Shown one piece after another: positions 52,871 to 60,000 of a DNA stretch of 64,000 nt. The notes under the pieces are model-generated. The model did no database searches. It was given only the letters and a program-made list of their open reading frames with translations, and was not told the origin of the DNA. Made by a program: the position numbers and the translations under genes. Source of the DNA: Devosia sp. (GTDB lineage: Bacteria; Pseudomonadota; Alphaproteobacteria; Rhizobiales; Devosiaceae); assembly GCF_017307495.1 (NCBI RefSeq), contig NZ_JAFKHE010000020.1, positions 1 to 64,000 on the forward strand, in the 5' to 3' direction. The stretch's first letter is position 1. Each line of letters opens with the position of its first letter.

Positions 52871-53077
52871 ATGATCAACGGCACCGTGAAATTCTATAAC
52901 GCAACCAAGGGCTTCGGCTTCATTGCCCCGAGCGATGGCAGCAAGGACGCCTTCGTCCATGCCACCGCGCTCGAGGCCGCCGGCATCATGGGCCTGGCCG
53001 AGGGCCAGAAGGTGACCTACGACCTCGAGAGCGGCCGCGACGGCAAGCTCTCGGCCACCAACCTGAACCTCGCCTGA
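52871..53077 (+). CDS. Cold-shock protein (CspA family)
   Basis: A 68-aa single cold-shock domain with RNP1 KGFGFIAP and RNP2 DAFVHAT and the usual beta-barrel pattern from MINGTVKFYNATKG to LSATNLNLA. It binds single-stranded RNA or DNA and acts as an RNA chaperone. The gene is preceded by AAAGAGAAC and a long leader. The two small paralogous proteins downstream follow on the same strand. Confidence 0.95.
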   Translation: MINGTVKFYNATKGFGFIAPSDGSKDAFVHATALEAAGIMGLAEGQKVTYDLESGRDGKLSATNLNLA

Positions 53078-53181
53078 CCCACGACCGCTCGACCTGCCAC
53101 GCAGGTCGGCCCCACGCCCCGCGACTGAACGACGGGGCGAGACAGCGACCTGCGCCATTGGCGCGGGTCCATAGGACACAT

Positions 53182-53607
53182 ATGACAGACCTGAACTACC
53201 AGCACGCCGCCGAGCTCTTTCTCGGCCGCGACTGGGACACCGCGACGACGCTGGGCCCGCGGGCCTTCCGGGTCGCCGCACACGCGCTACGATTTGCCTT
53301 TGAGGAAGCCGCTCCCGTCAGCCTGGCCGGAGCACGGCTCAAGGTCGGGGACCGGGTCTATTCCGGCGCCGCGCTCGCAGAGCTCTATCGCAGCGACGAC
53401 TACCCGCTCGAGCGCAAGCAGCAACGCCGCGCCGCCCACGCATCAACGCAAAGGAAGAGACAATGGCAGACCTCGATTACGGCGCGACCGCCGAACTCTA
53501 CCCCAGCCGCCGCTACGCCAAGTCGGCGCGCGAACAGTACCGCCGCTTCGGCACGGCAGCCGAGGCCATCCGCTACATCATGGAGGATGTCCCCGGTACC
53601 TGGCTGA
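53182..53607 (+). CDS. Small tandem paralogue A, reads through into paralogue B
   Basis: From ATG 53182 the first 78 residues (DLNYQHAAELFLGRD, then LRFAFEEAAPVSLAGARLKV and ALAELYRSDDYPLE) align with the protein encoded at 53463-53714. After that the frame does not stop but continues through the start of the next gene to 53607, adding about 60 Arg/Ser/Pro-rich residues that look like a shadow translation. The original stop was probably lost. The family is a small, functionally unknown alphaproteobacterial one. Confidence 0.6.
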   Translation: MTDLNYQHAAELFLGRDWDTATTLGPRAFRVAAHALRFAFEEAAPVSLAGARLKVGDRVYSGAALAELYRSDDYPLERKQQRRAAHASTQRKRQWQTSITARPPNSTPAAATPSRRANSTAASARQPRPSATSWRMSPVPG

Positions 53608-53714
53608 CCGGCTCGTTCCTCGAGGTCGGCGAGCAGCGCTACGACGGCGACGCCATCCGCGCGCTCTACGAGTCGGCGCGCTACCCGCTGCCGCGCCTGC
53701 GCGTCGCCGCCTGA
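53463..53714 (+). CDS. Small tandem paralogue B
   Basis: An 83-aa protein: DLDYGATAELYPSRRYAKSA, FGTAAEAIRYIMEDVP, LEVGEQRYDGDAIRALYES, then RYPLPRLRVAA. It is the better preserved of two tandem copies, and shares with the first copy DL[ND]Y..xAEL, the central AxExxR-like helix and ALYRS/ALYES. A ribosome binding site (AAGGAAGAG) precedes ATG 53463. No known function. Confidence 0.7.
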   Translation: MADLDYGATAELYPSRRYAKSAREQYRRFGTAAEAIRYIMEDVPGTWLTGSFLEVGEQRYDGDAIRALYESARYPLPRLRVAA

Positions 53715-53733
53715 ACCAGCACGGACGCCCGTC

Positions 53734-53901
53734 ATGACCGATGCTTCCGCAGCCACCGCCCGCCCGCAGTACACCGCGACCTTCCTCGCCAACTCGTTCG
53801 GGCTGACGCTCGCGCAGGCGCGTGAAATCCTCGACCGCGCCTGCGGCGAACGCGACTCGGCCGCCGAACTGGCGCGCCAGCTGCGCTACCGGCAGCCCTG
53901 A
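53734..53901 (+). CDS. Small DUF3606-like protein
   Basis: A 55-aa protein from ATG 53734, 19 nt after paralogue B. The segment YTATFLANSFGLTLAQAREI has the helix pattern of the short DUF3606-type proteins common in this order. It is compositionally coding-like and ends with a TGA at 53899-53901. Function unknown. Confidence 0.5.
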   Translation: MTDASAATARPQYTATFLANSFGLTLAQAREILDRACGERDSAAELARQLRYRQP

Positions 53902-53942
53902 CGGTCGGTCGGCCGGCTCCCATTATTGTCGCGGTAAAACAA

Positions 53943-53964
53943 AAAGGCGCCCGAAGGCGCCTTT
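53943..53964 (-). terminator. Rho-independent terminator (bidirectional), downstream of tRNA-Gly
   Basis: AAAGGCGCC-CGAA-GGCGCCTTT forms a perfect 9-bp stem with a tetraloop. On the minus strand it is followed by TTTTGTTTT-like sequence (AAAACAAAAA on the plus strand), so it ends the tRNA-Gly transcript. It can also stop the plus-strand small-gene transcript. Confidence 0.8.
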
Positions 53965-53993
53965 GTCATCGTCCCTTTGCGTCGGGAGGATAA

Positions 53994-54068
53994 TGGAGCG
54001 GGCGAAGGGATTCGAACCCTCGACCCTAACCTTGGCAAGGTTATGCTCTACCCCTGAGCTACACCCGC
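53994..54068 (-). tRNA. tRNA-Gly (anticodon GCC)
   Basis: On the minus strand the sequence folds as a cloverleaf: acceptor GCGGGTG with CGCCCGC, D-arm TAGCTCAGGGGTAGAGC, anticodon stem AACCT/AGGTT around TTGCCAA (anticodon GCC), and T-arm GTTCGAATC. The 3' end TCCA is encoded. A terminator follows 30 nt downstream. Confidence 0.95.
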
Positions 54069-54274
54069 ACTCCAGTCCATCCGATGTCGCCGCGCGGTTG
54101 CGCTTGGCATCGGGTCGACGGGCGCCTATATGCCCAATCGAAAGCGGGTTTGCAACCCATAATTCTGGTCTCGTGCAAGCCGTGATATGGCTTGCCTCCG
54201 GGACCCATCGGGGCACAACAATCTCAAGGTGATCCGGGCCTTTCGGCGGCCCGGTCGGGCAGGAAAACACCAGC

Positions 54275-55222
54275 ATGTCGCTCAACGACCTCAACACCGC
54301 CACTCCCTCGGCCGCCACGCCGCCGGCCGCGCTGATCAAGGAATCGACCGATCGCGCCTTCAAGGCCGACGTCATCGATGCCTCGCTCGAGGCGCCCGTG
54401 CTGGTCGATTTCTGGGCCCCCTGGTGCGGCCCGTGCCGCCAGCTCACCCCCAATCTCGAGAAGGTGATCAACGAGAAGGCCGGCAAGATCCGGCTGGTGA
54501 AGATCAATATCGACGAGAACCCGGGCGTCGCCGGACAGCTCGGCATCCAGTCGATCCCCGCCGTGTTCGCCTTTGCCGGCGGCCGCCCGGTCGATGCCTT
54601 CCTCGGCGCCATCCCCGAAAGCGAGGTGCGGCGCTTTGCCGACAAGGTGATCGCCGCCGCTCCGGCCGGCCAGCCCGCCCCCGGCTCGATCGAGGAAGAG
54701 ATCAAGAACGCCGTCGCCGCCGCCGACGAGGCGCTCGCGCAGGGCGACCTCAACCAGGCCGCGCAGATCTACGGCATGGTACTGCAGCACAAGCCCGACC
54801 ACGCCGGCGCCATCCTCGGCATGGCCAGGGTCTTCCTCGCCGCCGAGGACACCGAGCAGGCGCAGGCTGTGCTCGACACCATGCCCGAGGCCGAGCGCAA
54901 GGGCGACGCCTACACCTCGCTGGTCCAGTCGCTGAGGCTCCTCGGCGAGGCCGCAACGCTCAGCGAGACCGACGAACTCGCCGCCAAGGTCGAACACAAC
55001 CCCGACGACCACCAGGCCCGCTTCGACCTGGCGGTGAAATACAATGCCGAGGGCAAGCGCCTCGAGGCCGCCGAAGCGCTGGTGGCGCTGATGCGGCGCG
55101 ACCGCGCCTGGAACGAGGATGGCGCGCGCAAGAAGCTGCTCGAGCTGTTCGAAGCCTGGGGCCCCAAGGACCCCGCTACCCTCAAGGGCCGGCGCCTGCT
55201 CTCGGCGCTGCTCTTCAGCTAG
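54275..55222 (+). CDS. Thioredoxin-fold co-chaperone, CnoX/YbbN type
   Basis: A 315-aa protein. Residues about 25-130 are a thioredoxin domain with the redox motif FWAPWCGPCRQLTP and the cis-proline QSIPAVFAF. Residues about 150-305 form TPR-like helices (AQGDLNQAAQIYGMVLQHKP and DHAGAILGMARVFLAAEDTEQ). In E. coli the related YbbN/CnoX works with GroEL and DnaK under oxidative stress. Here the full CGPC is present, so the alphaproteobacterial-type protein may act as a reductase as well as a holdase. Operon with the Lon-N domain gene 10 nt downstream. Confidence 0.9.
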   Translation: MSLNDLNTATPSAATPPAALIKESTDRAFKADVIDASLEAPVLVDFWAPWCGPCRQLTPNLEKVINEKAGKIRLVKINIDENPGVAGQLGIQSIPAVFAFAGGRPVDAFLGAIPESEVRRFADKVIAAAPAGQPAPGSIEEEIKNAVAAADEALAQGDLNQAAQIYGMVLQHKPDHAGAILGMARVFLAAEDTEQAQAVLDTMPEAERKGDAYTSLVQSLRLLGEAATLSETDELAAKVEHNPDDHQARFDLAVKYNAEGKRLEAAEALVALMRRDRAWNEDGARKKLLELFEAWGPKDPATLKGRRLLSALLFS

Positions 55223-55232
55223 GAGTCCGGAG

Positions 55233-55898
55233 GTGCTGAAGCGCCCGCAATCCCCCGCCGACCTGCCCGCCAGCGTTCCGGTCTTCCCCCTGACCGGCGC
55301 GCTGCTCCTGCCCTATGCGCGCCGCCCGCTCAACATCTTCGAGCCGCGCTACCTCGACATGGTCGACCATGCGCTGAAGGGCGACCGGCTGATCGGGCTG
55401 ATCCAGCCGCGCGACACCTCGGTCGAAAGCCCCGAGGGCCGCGTCCCGCTCGAGAAGGTCGGCACCGTCGGCCGCATCGTGCAGTTCGAGCAGGTCGAGG
55501 AGGCGCGCTACTTCGTCATCCTCGAGGGGTTGTGCCGCTTCGAGTTGATCAAGGAGCTGCCGACCATGACGCCCTTCCGCCGCGCCATGATCGACGCCAG
55601 CGCCTATGCCTCCGATTTCGAGCGCGAGTTCGGCGAGGACGCGGTCGACCGGCCCCGCTTCCTCAAGATGATGCGCGACTATGCCGAGTTCGGCAATTTC
55701 GACCTCGACTGGGACGAGATCGAGAAGACCGGCACCGCCGACCTCGTCAACTTCTGCGCCATGGTCGCGCCCTGGGGCGCCGCCGAAAAGCAGGCCCTGC
55801 TCGAGGCGGCAACGCTCGAGACCCGCGCCGAGACGCTGATCGCCATGGCCGAGTTCGAGATGGCGCGCGGCGGCAACCGGGCCTCCCCGCTCAATTGA
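55233..55898 (+). CDS. Lon-N (LON substrate-binding) domain protein
   Basis: A 221-aa protein that consists only of the N-terminal substrate-binding domain of Lon (ASVPVFPLTGALLLPYARRP, LNIFEPRYLDMVDHALK, then GTVGRIVQFEQVEEARYFVI), without AAA+ or protease domains. It starts at GTG 55233 behind GGAG. Free-standing Lon-N proteins follow trx/ybbN genes in many alphaproteobacteria; function is not known. Confidence 0.9.
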   Translation: MLKRPQSPADLPASVPVFPLTGALLLPYARRPLNIFEPRYLDMVDHALKGDRLIGLIQPRDTSVESPEGRVPLEKVGTVGRIVQFEQVEEARYFVILEGLCRFELIKELPTMTPFRRAMIDASAYASDFEREFGEDAVDRPRFLKMMRDYAEFGNFDLDWDEIEKTGTADLVNFCAMVAPWGAAEKQALLEAATLETRAETLIAMAEFEMARGGNRASPLN

Positions 55899-55936
55899 GC
55901 GCTCCGGCCCGGCCACCGGCGGCCGACCCCCGCCAC

Positions 55937-56131
55937 GTGATCGATATCCGCGTGCTCGAAATGCTGGTCTGCCCGCTGACCAAGACCCGCCTGACGCTCT
56001 CGGCCGACGGCACCGAGCTGATCTCGGTCGCCGCCCATCTCGCCTTTCCCATCCGCGACGGCGTGCCGATGCTGAGCATCGACGAAGCGCGCGAGATCGA
56101 CCCCGAGGATATGGGCCAGCACCGGGTGTGA
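55937..56131 (+). CDS. Trm112-family zinc-ribbon-like protein (UPF0434)
   Basis: A 64-aa protein with the family pattern VLEMLVCPLTKTRLTLSADG and HLAFPIRDGVPMLSIDEAR. In eukaryotes Trm112 activates several methyltransferases; bacterial homologues are small and of less certain role. Only one of the four typical cysteines is present, as often in this order. GTG 55937 is chosen; TTG 55895, overlapping the stop of the previous gene, is a possible longer start. Confidence 0.8.
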   Translation: MIDIRVLEMLVCPLTKTRLTLSADGTELISVAAHLAFPIRDGVPMLSIDEAREIDPEDMGQHRV

Positions 56132-56225
56132 GGCGCGCCGGGCTCCGCTTCCAGGTATGCGATCGCCGGGATGACGGCCGGTGGGAAAGCGGCATCGTCT
56201 CAGGCAGACAGCGAAAGGCCCTGGA

Positions 56226-57443
56226 CTAGATCGGCAGCCCGCGCAGCAGCCTGGGCCCGTTGCGGTCGAGGCCGGAAGCGCGGGCGATGAGGAAATCCTT
56301 GACCGGCGGCATGCGCTCGACGAGGCCCATGCCGAAGTCGCGGATGGCGCGCACCGCGGCGACGTCGTTGGAGAACAGCCGCACCATGCCGTCGGTAACC
56401 GCCACCATCAGCGCCGTGTCGAACCGGCGCCAGTGCTGGTAGCGCTCGAGCACGTCGTCGCCGCCCGCATCCTGGCCCAGTCGCAGCGCCTCGATGGCAA
56501 CCTGCGCCAGCGCCGCTACGTCCTTGAGCCCGAGGTTGAGCCCCTGCCCGGCGACCGGGTGGATGACATGCGCCGCGTCCCCGATCAGCGCCAGCCGCCT
56601 GCCGACGAAGGATCTTGCGATCTGCAGCCGGAGCGGGAAGGACTGCAGCGGCTCCTCGAGCGTCACCCGGCCCAGCGTCGAGCCCATGACGGCTTCGATC
56701 TCGGCCTCGACCTCCGCCTGCGGCCAGGTCCTGAGCGCGGCGGCGCGCTCCGGCGTCTCGGTCCACACCAGCGACGAGCGGTTGCCGGGCAGCGGCAGGC
56801 TGGCGAACGGGCCGGCCGGCCGGAAGTGCTCGTAGGCGGTGCCCTGGTGCGGCAGTTCGTGCGCGATGGTCGCCACCAGCCCGACCTGCCGGTAGTCGTG
56901 GTTGATGGTGCCGATCCCGGCCCGGTTGCGCAGCCAGGACTGCGCGCCATCGGCGGCGATCACCAGCTGGGCGTCGAGCGTGCGGCCGTCGGCCAGCGTC
57001 AGCCGTGCCGCGCCCGCATCGGCGACGAACTCGGTGATCTCGGCCGGCGCGACGATCTCGACCTCCGGCCCGAGCGCGCCGAGCAGTTGCTCGATCACCA
57101 GCCCGTTCGGCACCAGGTGCGCGAACGGCTCGCCCGGTGCCACGTCGCCCTCGAAATGCAGGAACAGCGGCCGCGAGATGTCGCCGGCGCCGGAATCGGT
57201 GATCTTCATCTGCCTGACCGGCTCGGCCCCGACCGCCATGCCGGTCCACACCCCGAGCTCGACGAAGATGCGCTTGACCCCGGCGGCGAGGGCCCAGGAG
57301 CGCTGGTCGCGCGGCACGGTGAACGGCCGGCGGTCGACCAGGGCGACCCTGAGCCCCTTCATCGAGCGGCCGAGCGCCAGCGCCATGGTCAGCCCGACCG
57401 GGCCGCCGCCGACGATGATGATGTCATACTGGTTGCCGGCCAT
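56226..57443 (-). CDS. UbiH/UbiF-family FAD-dependent monooxygenase
   Basis: A 405-aa class A flavoprotein hydroxylase, probably in ubiquinone ring hydroxylation. Motifs are the FAD start YDIIIVGGGPVGLTMALALG, the middle DG motif LVIAADGAQSWLRNRAGI and the ribityl-binding IGDAAHVIHPVAGQGLNLGL at about residue 295. ATG 57443 (MAGNQYD) is the family start; the open frame upstream is not coding. Which ring position it hydroxylates (C5, C6 or C1) cannot be told. Confidence 0.9.
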   Translation of the reverse strand: MAGNQYDIIIVGGGPVGLTMALALGRSMKGLRVALVDRRPFTVPRDQRSWALAAGVKRIFVELGVWTGMAVGAEPVRQMKITDSGAGDISRPLFLHFEGDVAPGEPFAHLVPNGLVIEQLLGALGPEVEIVAPAEITEFVADAGAARLTLADGRTLDAQLVIAADGAQSWLRNRAGIGTINHDYRQVGLVATIAHELPHQGTAYEHFRPAGPFASLPLPGNRSSLVWTETPERAAALRTWPQAEVEAEIEAVMGSTLGRVTLEEPLQSFPLRLQIARSFVGRRLALIGDAAHVIHPVAGQGLNLGLKDVAALAQVAIEALRLGQDAGGDDVLERYQHWRRFDTALMVAVTDGMVRLFSNDVAAVRAIRDFGMGLVERMPPVKDFLIARASGLDRNGPRLLRGLPI

Positions 57444-57520
57444 GGGAAATTCCTCCGCGCCTGCCGCTATGTGGCGCGTCATGCCGTCCCTGTCCAGCGC
57501 TCCCGGCGTCGCCCACCGTA

Positions 57521-57537
57521 TGCACACCGATTGTGCA
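57521..57537. promoter_or_regulatory. NtrC binding site upstream of glnK
   Basis: TGCACACCGATTGTGCA has TGCAC-N7-GTGCA symmetry, which matches the NtrC consensus. It lies about 130-145 bp upstream of the sigma-54-like promoter at 57666, a usual enhancer distance. Overlapping the same promoter gap is the divergent ubiH-like gene, which may or may not share it. Confidence 0.7.
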
Positions 57538-57665
57538 ATCGCGCAAATCATGCTCACTTTTGCGGCGTCAGGGTGGCCACAACGGTCCGCTGCGCCACTG
57601 TGACGTTCCCGGAAACGGGATGAAAGCGCTTGAAGATCAAAGCCTTGGGGAATGCGGCTGCAGTC

Positions 57666-57681
57666 TGGCACGGCGTTTGAG
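57666..57681 (+). promoter_or_regulatory. Sigma-54-like promoter of glnK-amtB
   Basis: TGGCAC-GGCGT-TTGAG fits the -24/-12 pattern (GG and the downstream element 10 nt apart), with GA in place of the -12 GC. It is 58 nt before the glnK ATG and downstream of the NtrC site. Confidence 0.5.
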
Positions 57682-57738
57682 TCTGACTCAGCCGATTGGA
57701 GACATCCAAACACCGACCCAGGATCGAAAGGGGCATCC

Positions 57739-58077
57739 ATGAAGCTGGTGATCGCAATCATCAAACCGTCGCGGCTGGAAGAGGTCCGCCAGGCCCTCAA
57801 CTCGCTCGACATCCACGGCATGACCGTGACCGAAGTGAAGGGCTATGGCCGGCAGAAGGGCCATTCCGAGATCTATCGCGGCACCGAGTACGCCGTGCAC
57901 TTCCTGCCCAAGCTGAAGATCGAGATCGCCGTCGACGACGCCCAGTCCGACGCCATCGTCACCGCCATCCGCGAGAGCGCCCAGACCGGCCGCATCGGGG
58001 ACGGCAAGATCTTCGTCCTCGACTTGCTGGCCGTCACCCGCATCCGCACCGGCGAGACCGGCGCCTCGGCGCTGTGA
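57739..58077 (+). CDS. glnK: Nitrogen regulatory PII protein (GlnK)
   Basis: A 112-aa PII protein with the signature start MKLVIAIIKPSRLEEVRQAL, the T-loop KGYGRQKGHSEIYRGTEYAV with the uridylylated Tyr-51, and the C-terminal GRIGDGKIFVLDLLAVTRIR. It senses 2-oxoglutarate and ATP/ADP and controls AmtB by binding at the membrane. The amtB gene follows 26 nt downstream; the pair is under NtrC and sigma-54 control by the sites seen upstream. Confidence 0.95.
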   Translation: MKLVIAIIKPSRLEEVRQALNSLDIHGMTVTEVKGYGRQKGHSEIYRGTEYAVHFLPKLKIEIAVDDAQSDAIVTAIRESAQTGRIGDGKIFVLDLLAVTRIRTGETGASAL

Positions 58078-58103
58078 CGCCGCATCCTTCTGGAGAACCA
58101 ACA

Positions 58104-59483
58104 ATGACGGATCTGAAGATGTCAAAAGTCGTGGGAGCTGCGGCGCTGGCCACGCTGGCGCTCGCCCTGCCTGCCCTGGCGCAGGACGCGGCCGCCCCGG
58201 CCGTCGAGGCCGCAGCGCAGGCCGCCGCCACCGTCGACAAGGGCGACACCACCTGGATGATGTTGTCCACCATCCTCGTCATCGCCATGACCATTCCGGG
58301 CCTGGCGCTGTTCTACGGCGGCCTGGTGCGCGCCAAGAACATGCTGAGCGTGCTCATGCAGGTCTTCGCCGCCTTCTCGATGATTGCCATCCTGTGGGTG
58401 ATCTACGGCTACTCGCTGGCCTTCAACGGCCCGGGCGAGGGGGGGCTCAGCGCCTTCATCGGCGACTTCTCCAAGCTCTTCCTCGCCGGCGTCACCCCGG
58501 CCAGCCAGTCGGCGACGTTCTCGGCCGGCATCGACATTCCGGAACTCACCTTCATCTGCTTCCAGCTGACCTTTGCCGCCATCACCCCGGCGCTGATCGT
58601 CGGCGCCCTGGCGGAGCGCATGAAGTTCGGCGCCGTGATGCTGTTCGTCGCCCTGTGGTTCACCTTCTCGTACCTGCCGATCGCCCACATGGTGTGGTTC
58701 GCCGGCGGCCTGCTCTACAACCTCGGCGCCTACGACTTCGCCGGCGGCACCGTGGTGCACATCAATGCCGGCGTCGCCGGCCTCGTTGCCGCCATCGTGC
58801 TCGGGCCGCGCAAGGAGTTCCTCAAGGAGCCGATTCCGCCGCACAACCTGACCTTCACCTTCATCGGCGCCTGCCTGCTCTGGGTCGGCTGGTTCGGCTT
58901 CAACGCCGGCTCCAACCTCGAGGCCACCGGCCTGGCCGCCCAGGCCGTGCTGAACACCATCGTCGCCCCGGCCGCCGCCGCGCTCGCCTGGGCCATCGGC
59001 GAGAAGTTCACCCGCGGCCATGCCTCGCTGCTCGGCGCCGCCTCCGGTGCCGTCGCCGGCCTCGTCGCCATCACCCCGGCCGCCGGCTTTGCCGGCGCCA
59101 TGGGCTCGATCGTGCTCGGCGCCGTCGCCGGTCTCGTCTGCCTGTGGGCCGTGGTGACGCTGAAGCCGATGTTCAAGTACGACGACGCGCTCGACGTGTT
59201 CGGCGTGCACGGCATCGGCGGCATCGTCGGCGCGCTCGGCACCGCCATCGTCGCGGCCCCCGGCCTCGGCGGCTATCCGCTCGGCGATGCGGCCGCCTAC
59301 AACATCGGCAGCCAGCTCTGGATCCAGCTCCAGGCCGTGCTGGTCTCGATCGTGTGGTCGGCCATCGTGGCCTTCGTCGCCATGCTGATCGTCAAGGCGG
59401 TGTTCAACGGTGCCCGCGTCTCCGAGACGGCCGAAGCCGACGGCCTCGATATCTCGAGCCACGGCGAGCACGCCTACAACTAG
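58104..59483 (+). CDS. amtB: Ammonium transporter AmtB
   Basis: A 459-aa membrane protein with a cleavable signal peptide (AAALATLALALPALA) and 11 membrane helices. The twin histidines of the pore are in GTVVHINAGVAGL and DVFGVHGIGGIVGALG; the family segments FYGGLVRAKNMLSVLMQ and VWFGFNAG-like WVGWFGFNAGSNLEATG are clear. The region from about 20 to 45 is Ala-rich. ATG 58104 follows GGAGAA. It takes up ammonium and is gated by GlnK encoded just upstream. Confidence 0.95.
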   Translation: MTDLKMSKVVGAAALATLALALPALAQDAAAPAVEAAAQAAATVDKGDTTWMMLSTILVIAMTIPGLALFYGGLVRAKNMLSVLMQVFAAFSMIAILWVIYGYSLAFNGPGEGGLSAFIGDFSKLFLAGVTPASQSATFSAGIDIPELTFICFQLTFAAITPALIVGALAERMKFGAVMLFVALWFTFSYLPIAHMVWFAGGLLYNLGAYDFAGGTVVHINAGVAGLVAAIVLGPRKEFLKEPIPPHNLTFTFIGACLLWVGWFGFNAGSNLEATGLAAQAVLNTIVAPAAAALAWAIGEKFTRGHASLLGAASGAVAGLVAITPAAGFAGAMGSIVLGAVAGLVCLWAVVTLKPMFKYDDALDVFGVHGIGGIVGALGTAIVAAPGLGGYPLGDAAAYNIGSQLWIQLQAVLVSIVWSAIVAFVAMLIVKAVFNGARVSETAEADGLDISSHGEHAYN

Positions 59484-59542
59484 GGCGACGGGAGACGCCC
59501 CTGCCGCGGGCCGGGACCTCCTCCCCTCGGCCTGCGTCAGTC

Positions 59543-59570
59543 GGAGAGCCGGGTTGGGGCCCGGCTCTCC
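59543..59570 (+). terminator. Strong hairpin downstream of amtB
   Basis: GGAGAGCCGGG-TTGGGG-... closes on CCCGGCTCTCC, a perfect 11-bp stem. No T tract follows, so it is probably a rho-dependent or structural mRNA end rather than a classical intrinsic terminator. Confidence 0.5.
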
Positions 59571-60000
59571 CCTCCACCGCCGCTGACCGCGGCGTGCAGC
59601 TCACGTTCCTCTTGGCCCGCCACAGAGGCTTCCCACTCGCAACGCGTGGGCTGCACACCCCGGTCAACGGACCGAGGCCCGGCCTGCCGGGTTCCGTACG
59701 CCCCGCCAGGCGTCCGCTCGGCCGCTGACCGCCCACCTGCCTCGCCGACCCCGGCGTCCGGCCGGCTTGCCGCGCCCGCGTTTCCGCTTTATGACTGCCC
59801 GTCCTGGTCCAGCCACAGGGAGGCGCGACATGACAGCATTCCGACCGTGCCTCGCCGGGTCCCGCAGCGGACGACGCCGCTAGGCCCCGCGGTCCCCGCA
59901 CGGGACCTGCCACCAGCCGCCGGGCATGTTTCCGGCCCGTTCCAGACTTCTCACTTTCTCCCGGGACCGGATGGCTGCCCCCAGCCTCCGGACGATCGAT
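59571..60000 (+). promoter_or_regulatory. Leader region of the ABC exporter with a possible short leader peptide
   Basis: No real gene is seen in these 430 bp. A 17-codon frame with an excellent ribosome binding site (GGGAGG before ATG 59830, stop TAG 59881-59883) encodes MTAFRPCLAGSRSGRRR. Right after its stop is a hairpin (GGTCCC-CGCAC-GGGACC, 59891-59907), and a second short hairpin follows. This resembles a translational or transcriptional attenuator, but the peptide could be chance. Confidence 0.3.
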
